Origin: CAYWWY01 sp964462525
GTDB taxonomy: Bacteria; Thermotogota; Thermotogae; MWEM01
Length of the DNA: 64,000 nt
Direction of reading: 5' to 3'
NCBI GenBank assembly: GCA_964462525.1
Contig: CAYWWY010000004.1
Span: forward strand, 124,001-188,000
In this document: piece by piece, positions 35,826-44,475 of the stretch
Position numbering within the stretch: the first letter of the stretch is position 1
How the letters are laid out: the number at the start of each line of letters is the position of its first letter
Position numbers and translations under genes: made by a program
The notes under the pieces: model-generated
The model's database searches: none
What the model saw: only the letters and a program-made list of their open reading frames with translations
Told to the model about the DNA's origin: nothing

Positions 35826-37991
35826 ATGATCGATTCAAAAACGAGGGTTGAAAAAACCTATGCAGGTCTTTTGGGCAAAGTGATCGGAGTACGCCTAGGA
35901 GCACCCGTTGAACCGACTTTCTGGAATGATAAACGGATTGAACAAGTATATGGCGAAATTTCCGGGTATATCAAAGAATATACTCATTTTGCAGCGGATG
36001 ATGATATCAACGGACCAATCATCTTCGTCCGAGCGGTCGAAGACGCTTTTCTAAAAAGCGGGCGGTTAACTCCTGAAGATATTGGTGACGCGTGGCTCAA
36101 TTACACTGCGGAAGGACATGGAATGTTTTGGTGGGGGGGGTACGGGACGTCGACAGAACATACCGCGTTTGAAAATATGCAAAAAGGGATTCGTCCTCCC
36201 CGATCAGGCAGCATACAGAAGAATGGACACACGATCGCTGAGCAAATTGGCGGACAGATCTTCATCGACTGTTGGGGTTTGATCTGTCCAGAAAACCCTA
36301 AGAAAGCGACGGAACTGGCTATGATGGCGGCCTCGGTTTCGCACGATAGAAATGCCCTTTTTGGAGCTGGATTTGTCGCAGTGTGTATCAGTTTGGCTTT
36401 TGTGGAAGAACGGATTGAAAAGATCGTCGATCAAGCCATCCGACTTCTTCCTCAAAATTGCGAATATGCAATTATGGCTCGAGATGTGCAGCGGGTGTTC
36501 CATCAACATCCCGATGATTGGAAAAAGACATGGCAATATGTTCGGGAGGCTTACAACCATCAAAAATACCCGGGCGTTGTTCACATAATCCCCAATGGTG
36601 CCATCGTTGTATTGTCTCTTCTCCATAGCCGAGGTGATTTTTCCAAAAGTATTTGTATCGCAACTATGTGCGGATTGGATACAGACTGTAACGCAGGAAA
36701 TGTCGGAACGATCATGGGTGTGCTGAAAGGAGTCGAAGGAATCGATGGTGCTTGGAGAAAACCCATCGCTGATTTCGTTGCAGCCTCCAGCGTCGTGGGT
36801 TCTTTGAACATTGTCGATCTGCCAACGATGGCTCATTATTTATCCGCCTTAGGATTGGCGATGGAGAAAGTCGATTCTCTATCAACGGGAGACCCGAGAG
36901 AATGGAAGAAAATCCGCTTGGCTTTGCCAAAATCAACGGATATTCAGTTCGATTTTTCTCTTCCAGGTTCGACTCATTCCCTGCACGCATATCCAAATCA
37001 TATTGTTGCATTAATCCCTTCCGAATCCAATGAATCAAAAGGATTCAATCATCTAGCTTTCCGTGTCAATTTTGCGCGACGAAACACAGCCTTTCGGCTC
37101 TTCTTTAAACCATTTTGGTCTCGGAAAGAATTCGATGACGAGAGATATATTCCCAATTTTTCCCCTGTAGTCTATCCAGGTCAGGTATTGACCACTTCGC
37201 TGTATACTGACAGCCTCCAACAAAACCAGGATCTCTTTGTGCAAGGATACGTTCAGGATACAACCGGCCAACAATGGGTTGAAAAGCAAGTTTTTCAGTT
37301 GACCAATGGTCAGTGGTTGGACATTCAATACACCATTCCTTCTCCCCTTGATGGAGCCATGATTGAAGAAGTTGGGCTCCTCGTAACAAACTCGGGACGA
37401 GAGCCCTTCTATGGATCCATTCATATGAGCAATTTCATGATCAATGGCCCTTGTCATTTTTCGATCGATCCCCTGAAACAAAAGATCGAATTTGGAACCG
37501 TGACTCCGTTTACCTTTCACAAAGGCCATTGGAGCCTTGCAGATGATCAAATCCAAGGGGTTTGCTCCGATGAAGCCAACTTGTACACCGGCCATCTTTA
37601 TTGGAAGAACTACTCCTTCCAATCTCGTATCCGCGTTGCCCATGGTACCAATGCAAAAATCTTGTTCCGAGCGCAAGGAAATCTCCGCTACTATTCCTTT
37701 GGTTTTGCTCTCGGTGGAGTTGATGTACAATGCATCAATCGATCCTTCTCTTCGGCAGAACCGACTCGTTCCCTTTCTTTCGTTCCCTTTTCATGGAAAC
37801 CCAATCATCCCTATACCTTGAAAGTTCTTATCCAAGGAAATCGGATGGTCATGGGTATTGATGAACAGACCCTTTTCGAACTCGAAGATGATTCCTTTGA
37901 TCATGGAATGGTGGGATATCGCATTGAATCAGGTAGCCGTATTCTCATCGAAACATTTGAGATAAAAGAATACACCGATGAAGAATTATGA
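35826..37991 (+). CDS. Two-domain ADP-ribosylglycohydrolase-family protein with C-terminal beta-sandwich
   Basis: About 721 residues. The first about 350 residues are a DraG-like domain with metal motifs ADDDIN (Asp58-Asp60) and LDTDCNAGN (Asp285, Asp287). The first motif is unusual (ADDD for TDDT). The C-terminal half is beta-rich; the last about 190 residues look like a concanavalin/LamG or DUF1080-like carbohydrate-binding sandwich (FHKGHWSL... to TFEIKEY). No signal peptide is present. The start ATG 35826 follows GGGGAG and the previous stop. It may hydrolyse a larger glycoside than its neighbour. Substrate unknown. Confidence 0.82.
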   Translation: MIDSKTRVEKTYAGLLGKVIGVRLGAPVEPTFWNDKRIEQVYGEISGYIKEYTHFAADDDINGPIIFVRAVEDAFLKSGRLTPEDIGDAWLNYTAEGHGMFWWGGYGTSTEHTAFENMQKGIRPPRSGSIQKNGHTIAEQIGGQIFIDCWGLICPENPKKATELAMMAASVSHDRNALFGAGFVAVCISLAFVEERIEKIVDQAIRLLPQNCEYAIMARDVQRVFHQHPDDWKKTWQYVREAYNHQKYPGVVHIIPNGAIVVLSLLHSRGDFSKSICIATMCGLDTDCNAGNVGTIMGVLKGVEGIDGAWRKPIADFVAASSVVGSLNIVDLPTMAHYLSALGLAMEKVDSLSTGDPREWKKIRLALPKSTDIQFDFSLPGSTHSLHAYPNHIVALIPSESNESKGFNHLAFRVNFARRNTAFRLFFKPFWSRKEFDDERYIPNFSPVVYPGQVLTTSLYTDSLQQNQDLFVQGYVQDTTGQQWVEKQVFQLTNGQWLDIQYTIPSPLDGAMIEEVGLLVTNSGREPFYGSIHMSNFMINGPCHFSIDPLKQKIEFGTVTPFTFHKGHWSLADDQIQGVCSDEANLYTGHLYWKNYSFQSRIRVAHGTNAKILFRAQGNLRYYSFGFALGGVDVQCINRSFSSAEPTRSLSFVPFSWKPNHPYTLKVLIQGNRMVMGIDEQTLFELEDDSFDHGMVGYRIESGSRILIETFEIKEYTDEEL

Positions 37992-38286
37992 TCGGATGGT
38001 GGACGTATTGACAGAAGAAAAAGAACGCGTCACGGAAGCAGGAAGCAATCGGCAAGGAGATGTACACCTAGTTTTTCGAAAAGCTATCGGTCCTTGCTGC
38101 TCTTTGCACCTTACAACTCCCTATGAACGGATCTTCGGCCAACACCTCCGTTCAATGATCCTGAACTTGGCGCGGGAGAATGGTTTGGAAGGCGTTTCTA
38201 TTGAAGCTGAGGATCATGGGGCATGGGATTACGTTTTTCAGGCTCGTTTTGAAGCATGTTGCAGAAAATGGTTACAAAAGATATGA
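37978..38286 (+). CDS. CitD-like citrate lyase acyl carrier (gamma) subunit, serine missing
   Basis: A 102-residue protein matching citrate lyase gamma chain: VHLVFRKAIG..., YERIFGQHLRSMILNLARENGLEGVSIEAEDHGA and FQARFEACC match CitD throughout. In known CitD the motif AGTLES(S/G)DV carries the phosphoribosyl-dephospho-CoA group on the serine. Here the ungapped match reads AGSNRQGDV, with Gln26 in place of that serine; Ser23 three residues earlier is the nearest alternative. The start overlaps the DraG gene by 14 bases; an ATG six codons later is also possible. It is followed at once by CitE- and CitF-like genes. Confidence 0.82.
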   Translation: MKNYDRMVDVLTEEKERVTEAGSNRQGDVHLVFRKAIGPCCSLHLTTPYERIFGQHLRSMILNLARENGLEGVSIEAEDHGAWDYVFQARFEACCRKWLQKI

Positions 38287-39155
38287 GGATTCACCCTTTT
38301 CTATGGCGTTCTATGTTATATGTTCCGGGAAATCAACCACACATGATTCAGAAGTGCATGCGATATGGCGCTGATGCAGTTATCATCGATCTTGAAGATT
38401 CGGTTTCGGTGGAAGAGAAAGAGGACACGAGGATATTGGTGGACCACGCGTTAAAACAACCCATGTGGGATTGTTCGCCAATAAAGACCGATTTGCTGAT
38501 CCGGATCAACGGATTGCACACCCCTTATTGGGCTGAAGATCTTGAAATGGCAGTCCCCCATCAACCGGTCGCGATAAAGATTCCCAAAGTCGAGTCTCCA
38601 GACTCGATCCGAACCCTCGATCGCGGGTTGGAAGCGTTGGAAAAACATCATCATCTTCCGCTCGGGCAGGTGAAACTGGTTTTGACAATTGAAACTGCAA
38701 AAGCCTTTCTTCATTTGCCTGAGCTGTGCGCATGCTCTTCCCGGATTGTTGGCTTAGGATTGGGTAGTGAAGATTTACTTACAGATACCGGGATCCAGCG
38801 GGAGCATCTTTCCTTTCTTCGGCTCCAGTTGGTTATGATTGCTCGCCCTTTTGACTTAATGGTTTTGGACAGTGTCTTTCCGGACTACCATAATCCAGAA
38901 GGCCTAAGAACAGAAGCCCAACTGGCGCATTCATCCGGAATGAACGGAAAGTCTGCTATTCATCCGGACCAAATCCCGATTCTTCATCAAGTCTTCTCCC
39001 CCTCTGCGCATCAAATAGAGTGGGCGAAAGAAATCGTCCGACAATCCGGGCACAACAAAGGCAATGCCTTTTCATACAAAGGCAGTATGGTAGATGAACC
39101 CATCCTTCTCCGCGCGCGGATGATGCTCCAGCGATGGGAGGAGGGCTATGAATAA
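38283..39155 (+). CDS. CitE-like HpcH/HpaI aldolase (citrate lyase beta subunit)
   Basis: About 290 residues, the size of CitE. In citrate lyase this subunit cleaves citryl-ACP to oxaloacetate and acetyl-ACP. Visible family features are MLYVPGN at the N-terminus, VIIDLEDSV (metal/acid region), RINGLHTPYW, LTIETA, LGLGSEDL, and GKSAIHPDQI near the end. The start ATG 38283 overlaps the citD-like stop as ATGA. The gene overlaps citF by eight bases. The true acid substrate may not be citrate, given the sugar operon context. Confidence 0.88.
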   Translation: MRIHPFLWRSMLYVPGNQPHMIQKCMRYGADAVIIDLEDSVSVEEKEDTRILVDHALKQPMWDCSPIKTDLLIRINGLHTPYWAEDLEMAVPHQPVAIKIPKVESPDSIRTLDRGLEALEKHHHLPLGQVKLVLTIETAKAFLHLPELCACSSRIVGLGLGSEDLLTDTGIQREHLSFLRLQLVMIARPFDLMVLDSVFPDYHNPEGLRTEAQLAHSSGMNGKSAIHPDQIPILHQVFSPSAHQIEWAKEIVRQSGHNKGNAFSYKGSMVDEPILLRARMMLQRWEEGYE

Positions 39156-40527
39156 GATCCACGCATCTCTTTCCGAAGCCGTGGGAAGCTCGGGATTAAA
39201 AAACGGAATGACCATCTCCGTTCACCATCATCTTCGAGAAGGAGACCGTGTATTGGAGAATGTTCTTCAAACGATCAAGGCGATGAAAATCGGGAATTTG
39301 ACCTTGGCAGCTACCTCACTCATGCGCAATCATGATTATCTTGTGGAGTATTTGCAAGACGGGACGATCCGAGCGCTCCAAACTTCGGGTTTGCGCGGTC
39401 GGTTGGGTGAGTATGTGGCTTCCGGAGCGTTGGAAGACCCAGTAATCATTCGCTCTCATGGGGGACGCGCAAGGGCTTTATCAACCGGAGCGCTTCAAGT
39501 GGATGTTGCGTTTATCGCTGCTTCTTGCACCGATGAATGGGGCAATGCCAATGGAGTCGAGGGCAAAAGCGCTTTTGGGTCATTGGGATATGGAATGTGG
39601 GAAGCAAGACATGCCAAGTATCGGGTGATCGTCACAGATACCCTATCTCATCAGATCCTTTCGCACATATCCATCGCTCAATCGGATACCGATTCGATTG
39701 CCCTTCTAGAGTCAATTGGTTCCCCGGAAATGGTTCAATCCGGTTCTCTTGCTCCAAGGATTGATTCCCTCTCAAAACAGATCGCCCATCATGTGGTTCA
39801 ATTCTTGCTTCATTCCGGAATCAACCTTGATCAAGCCTCTGTACAGATGGGAAGCGGGGGGATTTCGCTTCAGGTGACCCGTTACTTACGGACCCTCCTT
39901 CAAAAAAACCAATGGAAATTAAAATGCGCAATTGGCGGAATCACCCAAGATTGGGTCGATATGCTCAAAGAGGAACAAGTAGGCGCTTTGATGGATGTCC
40001 AGAGTTTTGACCCAGTTTGTGCGGTATCGATCTTTCAGAACAAAAACCATCATGAGGTAGACGCAAACACCTATGCAAACCCCCTTAACAAGTTTAACCT
40101 TGTCAACTCACTGGATGTTGGTATTCTTAGCGCTTTGGAAATTGACCTAGATTGGAATGTGAATGTTCTCACTGGGTCAGATGGCCGCCTAATGGGCGCG
40201 ATCGGAGGGCACCAAGATGTGGCGGAAGGAGCGAAGGTTACGATCGTCGTTGCTCCATTGATCCGAAAACGAATACCCATCCTTGTCGAAAAGGTTCATA
40301 CCCTTGTAACCCGAGGGGATCACGTGGATGTATGGATTAATGATTGGGGCGTTTGTTTGAAAAATGATGACTCCTTTTTCCATCATCGGTTGAAAAAAAA
40401 GGGAGTACCCGTATACTCCATGGAGGATCTCTATCATAAGGCAATCAAACTCGTTGGAACACCTCAAAAACCCCCGAAAATCGGATCATCCCTTTTTGTT
40501 GAAGGAAGATGGGGAAAGCAAGCATGA
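39148..40527 (+). CDS. CitF-like citrate lyase alpha subunit (acyl-ACP:acid transferase)
   Basis: About 459 residues with strong match to CitF: SGLKNGMTISVHHHLREGD, TSGLRGRLGEY, IIRSHGGRARAL, GNANGVEGKSAFGSLGY, LSALEIDLDWNVNVLTGS and GGHQDVAEGA. It would exchange the acid onto the carrier thioester. It is shorter at the N-terminus than usual CitF (about 505 residues), lacking the first about 45 residues. GAGGAGGG precedes the ATG. No citC, citX or citG for making or loading the prosthetic group is present in the window. Confidence 0.88.
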   Translation: MNKIHASLSEAVGSSGLKNGMTISVHHHLREGDRVLENVLQTIKAMKIGNLTLAATSLMRNHDYLVEYLQDGTIRALQTSGLRGRLGEYVASGALEDPVIIRSHGGRARALSTGALQVDVAFIAASCTDEWGNANGVEGKSAFGSLGYGMWEARHAKYRVIVTDTLSHQILSHISIAQSDTDSIALLESIGSPEMVQSGSLAPRIDSLSKQIAHHVVQFLLHSGINLDQASVQMGSGGISLQVTRYLRTLLQKNQWKLKCAIGGITQDWVDMLKEEQVGALMDVQSFDPVCAVSIFQNKNHHEVDANTYANPLNKFNLVNSLDVGILSALEIDLDWNVNVLTGSDGRLMGAIGGHQDVAEGAKVTIVVAPLIRKRIPILVEKVHTLVTRGDHVDVWINDWGVCLKNDDSFFHHRLKKKGVPVYSMEDLYHKAIKLVGTPQKPPKIGSSLFVEGRWGKQA

Positions 40528-41426
40528 GATGGGCAAGAATCCGAAAAGAGATCTACCGAAGCAGGGCTTACTACTTTCTGCTCATTCCAGCTCTTGTTTA
40601 CTTTGTCATCTTTCATTATGTGCCGATCTGGGGTGTTTCTTTGGCATTTCAACGCTATCGGATCTTTGGCGGAAACCAATGGGTGGGATTTCAATACTTT
40701 GAAGAATTATTCCGAGCACCGGCTTTTTATCGAGCGTTAAGCAATACGTTTATTATCAGTGGAATGAAGGTCCTTTTCTTCTTTCCAGTTCCCGTTATCC
40801 TGGCTGTTATGATGAACGAAGTTCGTTCCAAACGATATAAACGCTATGTCCGTTCAGTGATCTATCTCCCCCATTTTCTGTCCTGGGTTGTGATTACTGG
40901 AATCTTTATCACCATTCTTTCTCCCGTCAATGGCCTGGTGAATGAAATTGTTAAAGTCTTTGGGGGCCAACCCATCGCGTTCATGACTTCAAGCGATCAC
41001 TTTCGAGGCGTTTTGGTTGGGTCAGAGATATGGAGAAGCGCAGGATGGGATTCCATACTTTATACCGCTGCCTTGATGAACATAAATCCTCAGCTATACG
41101 AAGCAGCGAGAATCGACGGAGCTTCAAGATGGCAGCAAACCCTTCGGATAACGATCCCTGAGCTCATGCGAACCATGGTTACGGTTTTCATTCTTAACAT
41201 CGGTTTTTTCATGAATGCCGGATTCGACCAGGTTTTCAATATGATGAACGACTCTGTGATCAGTGTAGCTGACATTATCGATACATACGCCTATCGAATC
41301 GGATTGATTCAAATGAATTTCAGTTATGCAACCTCGATCGGTTTGTTCCAGGGAATCATCGGACTGATTCTTATTCTTGTGACCAACAAAATTGCGAGAA
41401 AACTCGAAAGTGGCAGTTTGTGGTGA
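40524..41426 (+). CDS. LplB-type sugar ABC permease
   Basis: Membrane subunit of about 300 residues and six helices. The N-terminal helix pattern YYFLLIPALVYFVIFHYVPIWG and the EAA loop YEAARIDGASRWQQTLRITIPE are diagnostic for LplB/YteP permeases of complex sugar importers. ATG 40524 overlaps the citF stop as ATGA; an ATG five codons earlier is also in frame. It works with the next permease and the binding protein at 33029. No ATPase gene is in the operon. Confidence 0.9.
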   Translation: MRWARIRKEIYRSRAYYFLLIPALVYFVIFHYVPIWGVSLAFQRYRIFGGNQWVGFQYFEELFRAPAFYRALSNTFIISGMKVLFFFPVPVILAVMMNEVRSKRYKRYVRSVIYLPHFLSWVVITGIFITILSPVNGLVNEIVKVFGGQPIAFMTSSDHFRGVLVGSEIWRSAGWDSILYTAALMNINPQLYEAARIDGASRWQQTLRITIPELMRTMVTVFILNIGFFMNAGFDQVFNMMNDSVISVADIIDTYAYRIGLIQMNFSYATSIGLFQGIIGLILILVTNKIARKLESGSLW

Positions 41427-41437
41427 GGGAGAAGATA

Positions 41438-42325
41438 ATGGAGCACAAGAAATACACCCTCTATGGTACTGTTAATGCAATCCTATTACTTTTTGTAACG
41501 ATTACAACTCTTTATCCCTTTTTGAATCTCTTGGCCATCTCTTTGACCGGAATCAAGCAGATCTCCTTCATGTCCGGGATGGAAATCATTCCTCGCGATC
41601 CGACATGGGAATACTATCGTGTCTTGCTACAGGCCCCTTTCGTTCAAAAAGCCTTTCTAAACAGCGTAATGATCACTGGCGTGGGCACCTTCATCAACAT
41701 GGTTCTGACCATTCTCACGGCATATGCGTTGGCTCGAGGCAGTTTTTGGGGAAAGAGGTTTTTTACCATCTTTCTAATCATCCCTATGCTGTTCAATCCG
41801 GGAGTGATTCCCAACTACATGCTTATTCGCAATCTTGGATTGATCGACTCTTACTGGTCCGTGATCCTTTCGGGATCCATCAACGTATACTATACGATGC
41901 TTCTGAGAAATGTCTTTATCGGCGTCCCAAATAGCCTGTTCGAAGCCGCTCAGATCGATGGAGCCGGTCATCTGAAGATGATCTGGAAAGTAGCCATTCC
42001 TTTAGCCAAACCAGGAGTGGTTACCATCACGTTGTTCTATGCCATTTCTCGGTGGAATGACTACTTCCGGCCTATGATTTACCTTACCGACCCAGGAAAA
42101 TGGCCCCTTCAAGTGTTGTTGAGGCAGTTCATCGTTGACGCTGACAAAGCGTCCCTTTTTGGGCCACTCCAATCCGTTCTGTATTCTCAAGGGGCAACTG
42201 CCTTACCCTTTCGGGGTCTCCAATCCGCCATCATAATCATTACCGTTGTTCCGATCTTGCTTCTATACCCCTTCCTTTTACGCTTCTTTACCAGCGGGTT
42301 GGTCAGCGGCGCGGAAAAAGGGTAA
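41438..42325 (+). CDS. YtcP-type sugar ABC permease
   Basis: Membrane subunit of about 295 residues, MalG/YtcP family, with EAA loop FEAAQIDGAGHLKMIWKVAIPLA. ATG 41438 is chosen over an in-frame GTG at 41420 because AGGGAG lies six bases upstream. It is the last gene of the LacI-controlled locus; the next gene is convergent five bases away. The transporter lacks its own ATPase, which is common for such importers sharing an MsmX-like ATPase. Confidence 0.9.
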   Translation: MEHKKYTLYGTVNAILLLFVTITTLYPFLNLLAISLTGIKQISFMSGMEIIPRDPTWEYYRVLLQAPFVQKAFLNSVMITGVGTFINMVLTILTAYALARGSFWGKRFFTIFLIIPMLFNPGVIPNYMLIRNLGLIDSYWSVILSGSINVYYTMLLRNVFIGVPNSLFEAAQIDGAGHLKMIWKVAIPLAKPGVVTITLFYAISRWNDYFRPMIYLTDPGKWPLQVLLRQFIVDADKASLFGPLQSVLYSQGATALPFRGLQSAIIIITVVPILLLYPFLLRFFTSGLVSGAEKG

Positions 42326-42330
42326 TCCTT

Positions 42331-42774
42331 TCATTGCCGCGATTGAATCAAGGCATTTTCAATCCCTTGAAGATAGGCCTTTGACGTAATCGTTGCGCCA
42401 GAAACAACGTCAACTTGAAGCGTTTGATTGTCAATCACTCGATTGAAGAGCTGATCGGTAAACTGCTTTGATCGATTCTCTTTATGCTCAAGCACTTCAA
42501 TCGTAACGACCGCTCCGGACTCGACGGTCACTCGAATGGTGTTCTGCCTCCACCGATACATTCCTCCTTCGAATGTGCCTGTATAAGAGCCGTCTTTTAG
42601 CGCTCCGAAGTCAACTTTATTGAGGGATAAATTGCGGATTTCATTGTGTTCTTTCGATAATTTAGACCATCCAAAGGCCCCTCCAATTCCGATGCTCGCC
42701 ACGATCACTGCTGCAATGATCCATCCGGTCATCTTTCTTTTCCCCTTTCGTGTTTTTTCTTTTCGGTTCATCAT
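42331..42774 (-). CDS. FMN-binding domain protein with N-terminal membrane anchor
   Basis: A 147-residue protein with one membrane helix (about 16-37) and an FMN_bind domain. The flavinylation motif is DVVSGATITS with Thr128 as probable covalent FMN site. AAGGAGGAG precedes the ATG. It lies just after a TetR-family gene on the same strand and is probably under its control. It is related to the protein at 8938 in domain and layout but differs in sequence. Confidence 0.87.
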   Translation of the reverse strand: MMNRKEKTRKGKRKMTGWIIAAVIVASIGIGGAFGWSKLSKEHNEIRNLSLNKVDFGALKDGSYTGTFEGGMYRWRQNTIRVTVESGAVVTIEVLEHKENRSKQFTDQLFNRVIDNQTLQVDVVSGATITSKAYLQGIENALIQSRQ

Positions 42775-42795
42775 GCCTTACTCCTCCTTTTCCCT

Positions 42796-43401
42796 CTATC
42801 CGATTCTTCTTGTTGTCCTGTTCGCCTCCGTTTCTTTCTTCAAGCCTTCCATGACAAAACCCACCAGATGATCTATGAGTTTGGGGAAGTATTGAATACC
42901 AATTTCCTCCTTGCGCGTATCGATGGTTATTATGGAATGAAAGATCGCCATGACCATTTCAGGAGGAATATCATCTCTCATGATCCCTGTTTGTTGCCAT
43001 CGTTTGACCAAATCGAAAAAAACGTCGTACACAAACCCGACTTGCTCGATTCCCTTCACTTCACGATAGGTCTGTTCGATCCGTTCAAAGACTTCTCGGT
43101 TATACCATTCCCTAAGGATCGGATTTTTCCGCATCCCAACGGTATTCATAACCATTAGCTCTTCTACAATGCTCATCGGATCCCGATCAAGATCGATCGT
43201 TTTCATTATTCTCTGTTTCAGCTTACGGTTCTCTTCAAGAAAGAGTTCCATAAATAGGTGATCCTTTGAAGAGAAATAGTTATAGAAAGTTCCTGTGGCT
43301 AGACTAGCCTTTTTCGTGATCTCGGACACACTCGTATCCTTATACCCCTTAGCTTTGAAAAGGCTTCGACCGGCCCTAAAGAGTCTTTCTTTCTTTTCCA
43401 T
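42796..43401 (-). CDS. TetR-family transcriptional regulator
   Basis: About 201 residues. The N-terminal DNA-binding domain is typical (FKAKGYKDTSVSEITKKASLATGTFYNYFSSKDHL). The C-terminal ligand domain is not specific. The start ATG 43401 has AAGGGG upstream. A 28-bp inverted repeat 41 bases before the start is its likely operator. The following FMN_bind gene is the probable target. Confidence 0.9.
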   Translation of the reverse strand: MEKKERLFRAGRSLFKAKGYKDTSVSEITKKASLATGTFYNYFSSKDHLFMELFLEENRKLKQRIMKTIDLDRDPMSIVEELMVMNTVGMRKNPILREWYNREVFERIEQTYREVKGIEQVGFVYDVFFDLVKRWQQTGIMRDDIPPEMVMAIFHSIITIDTRKEEIGIQYFPKLIDHLVGFVMEGLKKETEANRTTRRIG

Positions 43402-43441
43402 ACTGTTATGCCCCTTGAACATTGGATTTGAAAAACTCAAA

Positions 43442-43469
43442 ATGAATGAATACTTTTATATTCATTCAT
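43442..43469. promoter_or_regulatory. Probable TetR operator
   Basis: ATGAATGAATA, six bases, TATTCATTCAT: two perfect 11-base arms. The half-site contains the TGAATGAATA pattern common to several TetR/FadR-like operators. It sits just upstream of the TetR gene, in the place expected for autoregulation. Confidence 0.75.
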
Positions 43470-43688
43470 ATTTTACCACGCCTCCACTCGCTTTGTCAAG
43501 CCTTCATCCATCCTGATTGTGGGGGCAGAAAAACCATGATCGGCCAAAGTTGTTTTCCCCACTCGTTGCCCATCACTCTTTCAATAAGAAGAAAACGATT
43601 GAGCCAATCTGCTGTTCAGTCAGATACGGGTTTTGAAGGTCTTATGTTCTGCCTTGCCGAATGGGCATAGAAGACTCATTCTTTTTTG

Positions 43689-43697
43689 TGGTATAAT
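43689..43697 (+). promoter_or_regulatory. Extended -10 promoter of deoC
   Basis: TGGTATAAT places the transcript start near 43704 and excludes ATG codons at 43686 and (probably) 43704 as deoC starts. AAAGGAG then leads to ATG 43743. Confidence 0.65.
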
Positions 43698-43742
43698 GGT
43701 CCAATGAATGACAAACAGCCAATAAAAGGAGTGATTTACAGC

Positions 43743-44468
43743 ATGATAAGAGCAAGAGATATTGCCCAAATGATCGACCATTCAATGGTCCGTCCGGAAC
43801 TAACCACCGATCAGATTCGAGAAGGATGCCGAATCGCGAAGAAGTACGGAACGATCACGGTCAGCGTTCGCCCATCCGATGTGAAAATCGCTGTTGAAGA
43901 ACTTCAAGGCAGCGGGGTCAAGGTTGGTTCCATTGTGGGCTTTCCTCATGGTTCATCGACCACAGAAACCAAAGTGTTCGAAGCCAGACAAGCCATCAGC
44001 GAAGGCGCGGTTGAGCTGGATATGGTTTTGAATATCGGGCGTCTTTTGTCGGGGGATTTTGATTATGTAGAAAGGGATATTCGAGCGGTGGTTGAGGTTG
44101 CTCACGAGAAGAAGGCGTTGGTAAAAGTCATTCTCGAAAACTGCTTCCTCAGTGAGGCGTTGAAGGAGATGGCTTGTCAGATCTGCGAGAGGGCGGGGGC
44201 CGATTTTGTCAAAACGTCCACAGCCTTCGGTCCGGGGGGCGCAACGATGGACGATCTTCTTCTGATGAGAAAGGCATGCAGTTCAAAGGTCCAAGTCAAA
44301 GCGGCTGGCGGAGTACGCACGCTTGGGGCAGCGATTGCTGTGCGAAGAATCGGAGTCGCTCGATTTGGGGCCACTGCAACCGCGCGGATTATGGAAGATG
44401 CCATCCAACGCGAAAAAGAGGGGACCCTCGAAGCGACAAAAGACAGTCCGTTGGGTTCCGAATACTGA
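43743..44468 (+). CDS. deoC: Deoxyribose-phosphate aldolase
   Basis: Splits 2-deoxyribose-5-phosphate to glyceraldehyde-3-phosphate and acetaldehyde in deoxynucleoside catabolism. The 241-residue protein has the Schiff-base lysine Lys157 (FVKTSTAFGPGGAT), the partner lysine Lys186 (VKAAGGVRT), and Asp93 (ELDMVLNIG). The start follows AAAGGAG and lies about 40 bases after an extended -10 promoter. It stands alone and converges with the pseG-like gene seven bases on. It fits the nucleoside-like transport seen elsewhere in the window. Confidence 0.93.
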   Translation: MIRARDIAQMIDHSMVRPELTTDQIREGCRIAKKYGTITVSVRPSDVKIAVEELQGSGVKVGSIVGFPHGSSTTETKVFEARQAISEGAVELDMVLNIGRLLSGDFDYVERDIRAVVEVAHEKKALVKVILENCFLSEALKEMACQICERAGADFVKTSTAFGPGGATMDDLLLMRKACSSKVQVKAAGGVRTLGAAIAVRRIGVARFGATATARIMEDAIQREKEGTLEATKDSPLGSEY

Positions 44469-44475
44469 GCTTGGT

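Larger units (their letters stand above)
43402..43742. other. Intergenic region between the TetR gene and deoC
   Basis: Contains the TetR-type operator (43442-43469) and the deoC promoter (43689-43697). Nothing else with a supported function was seen between them. Confidence 0.6.
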
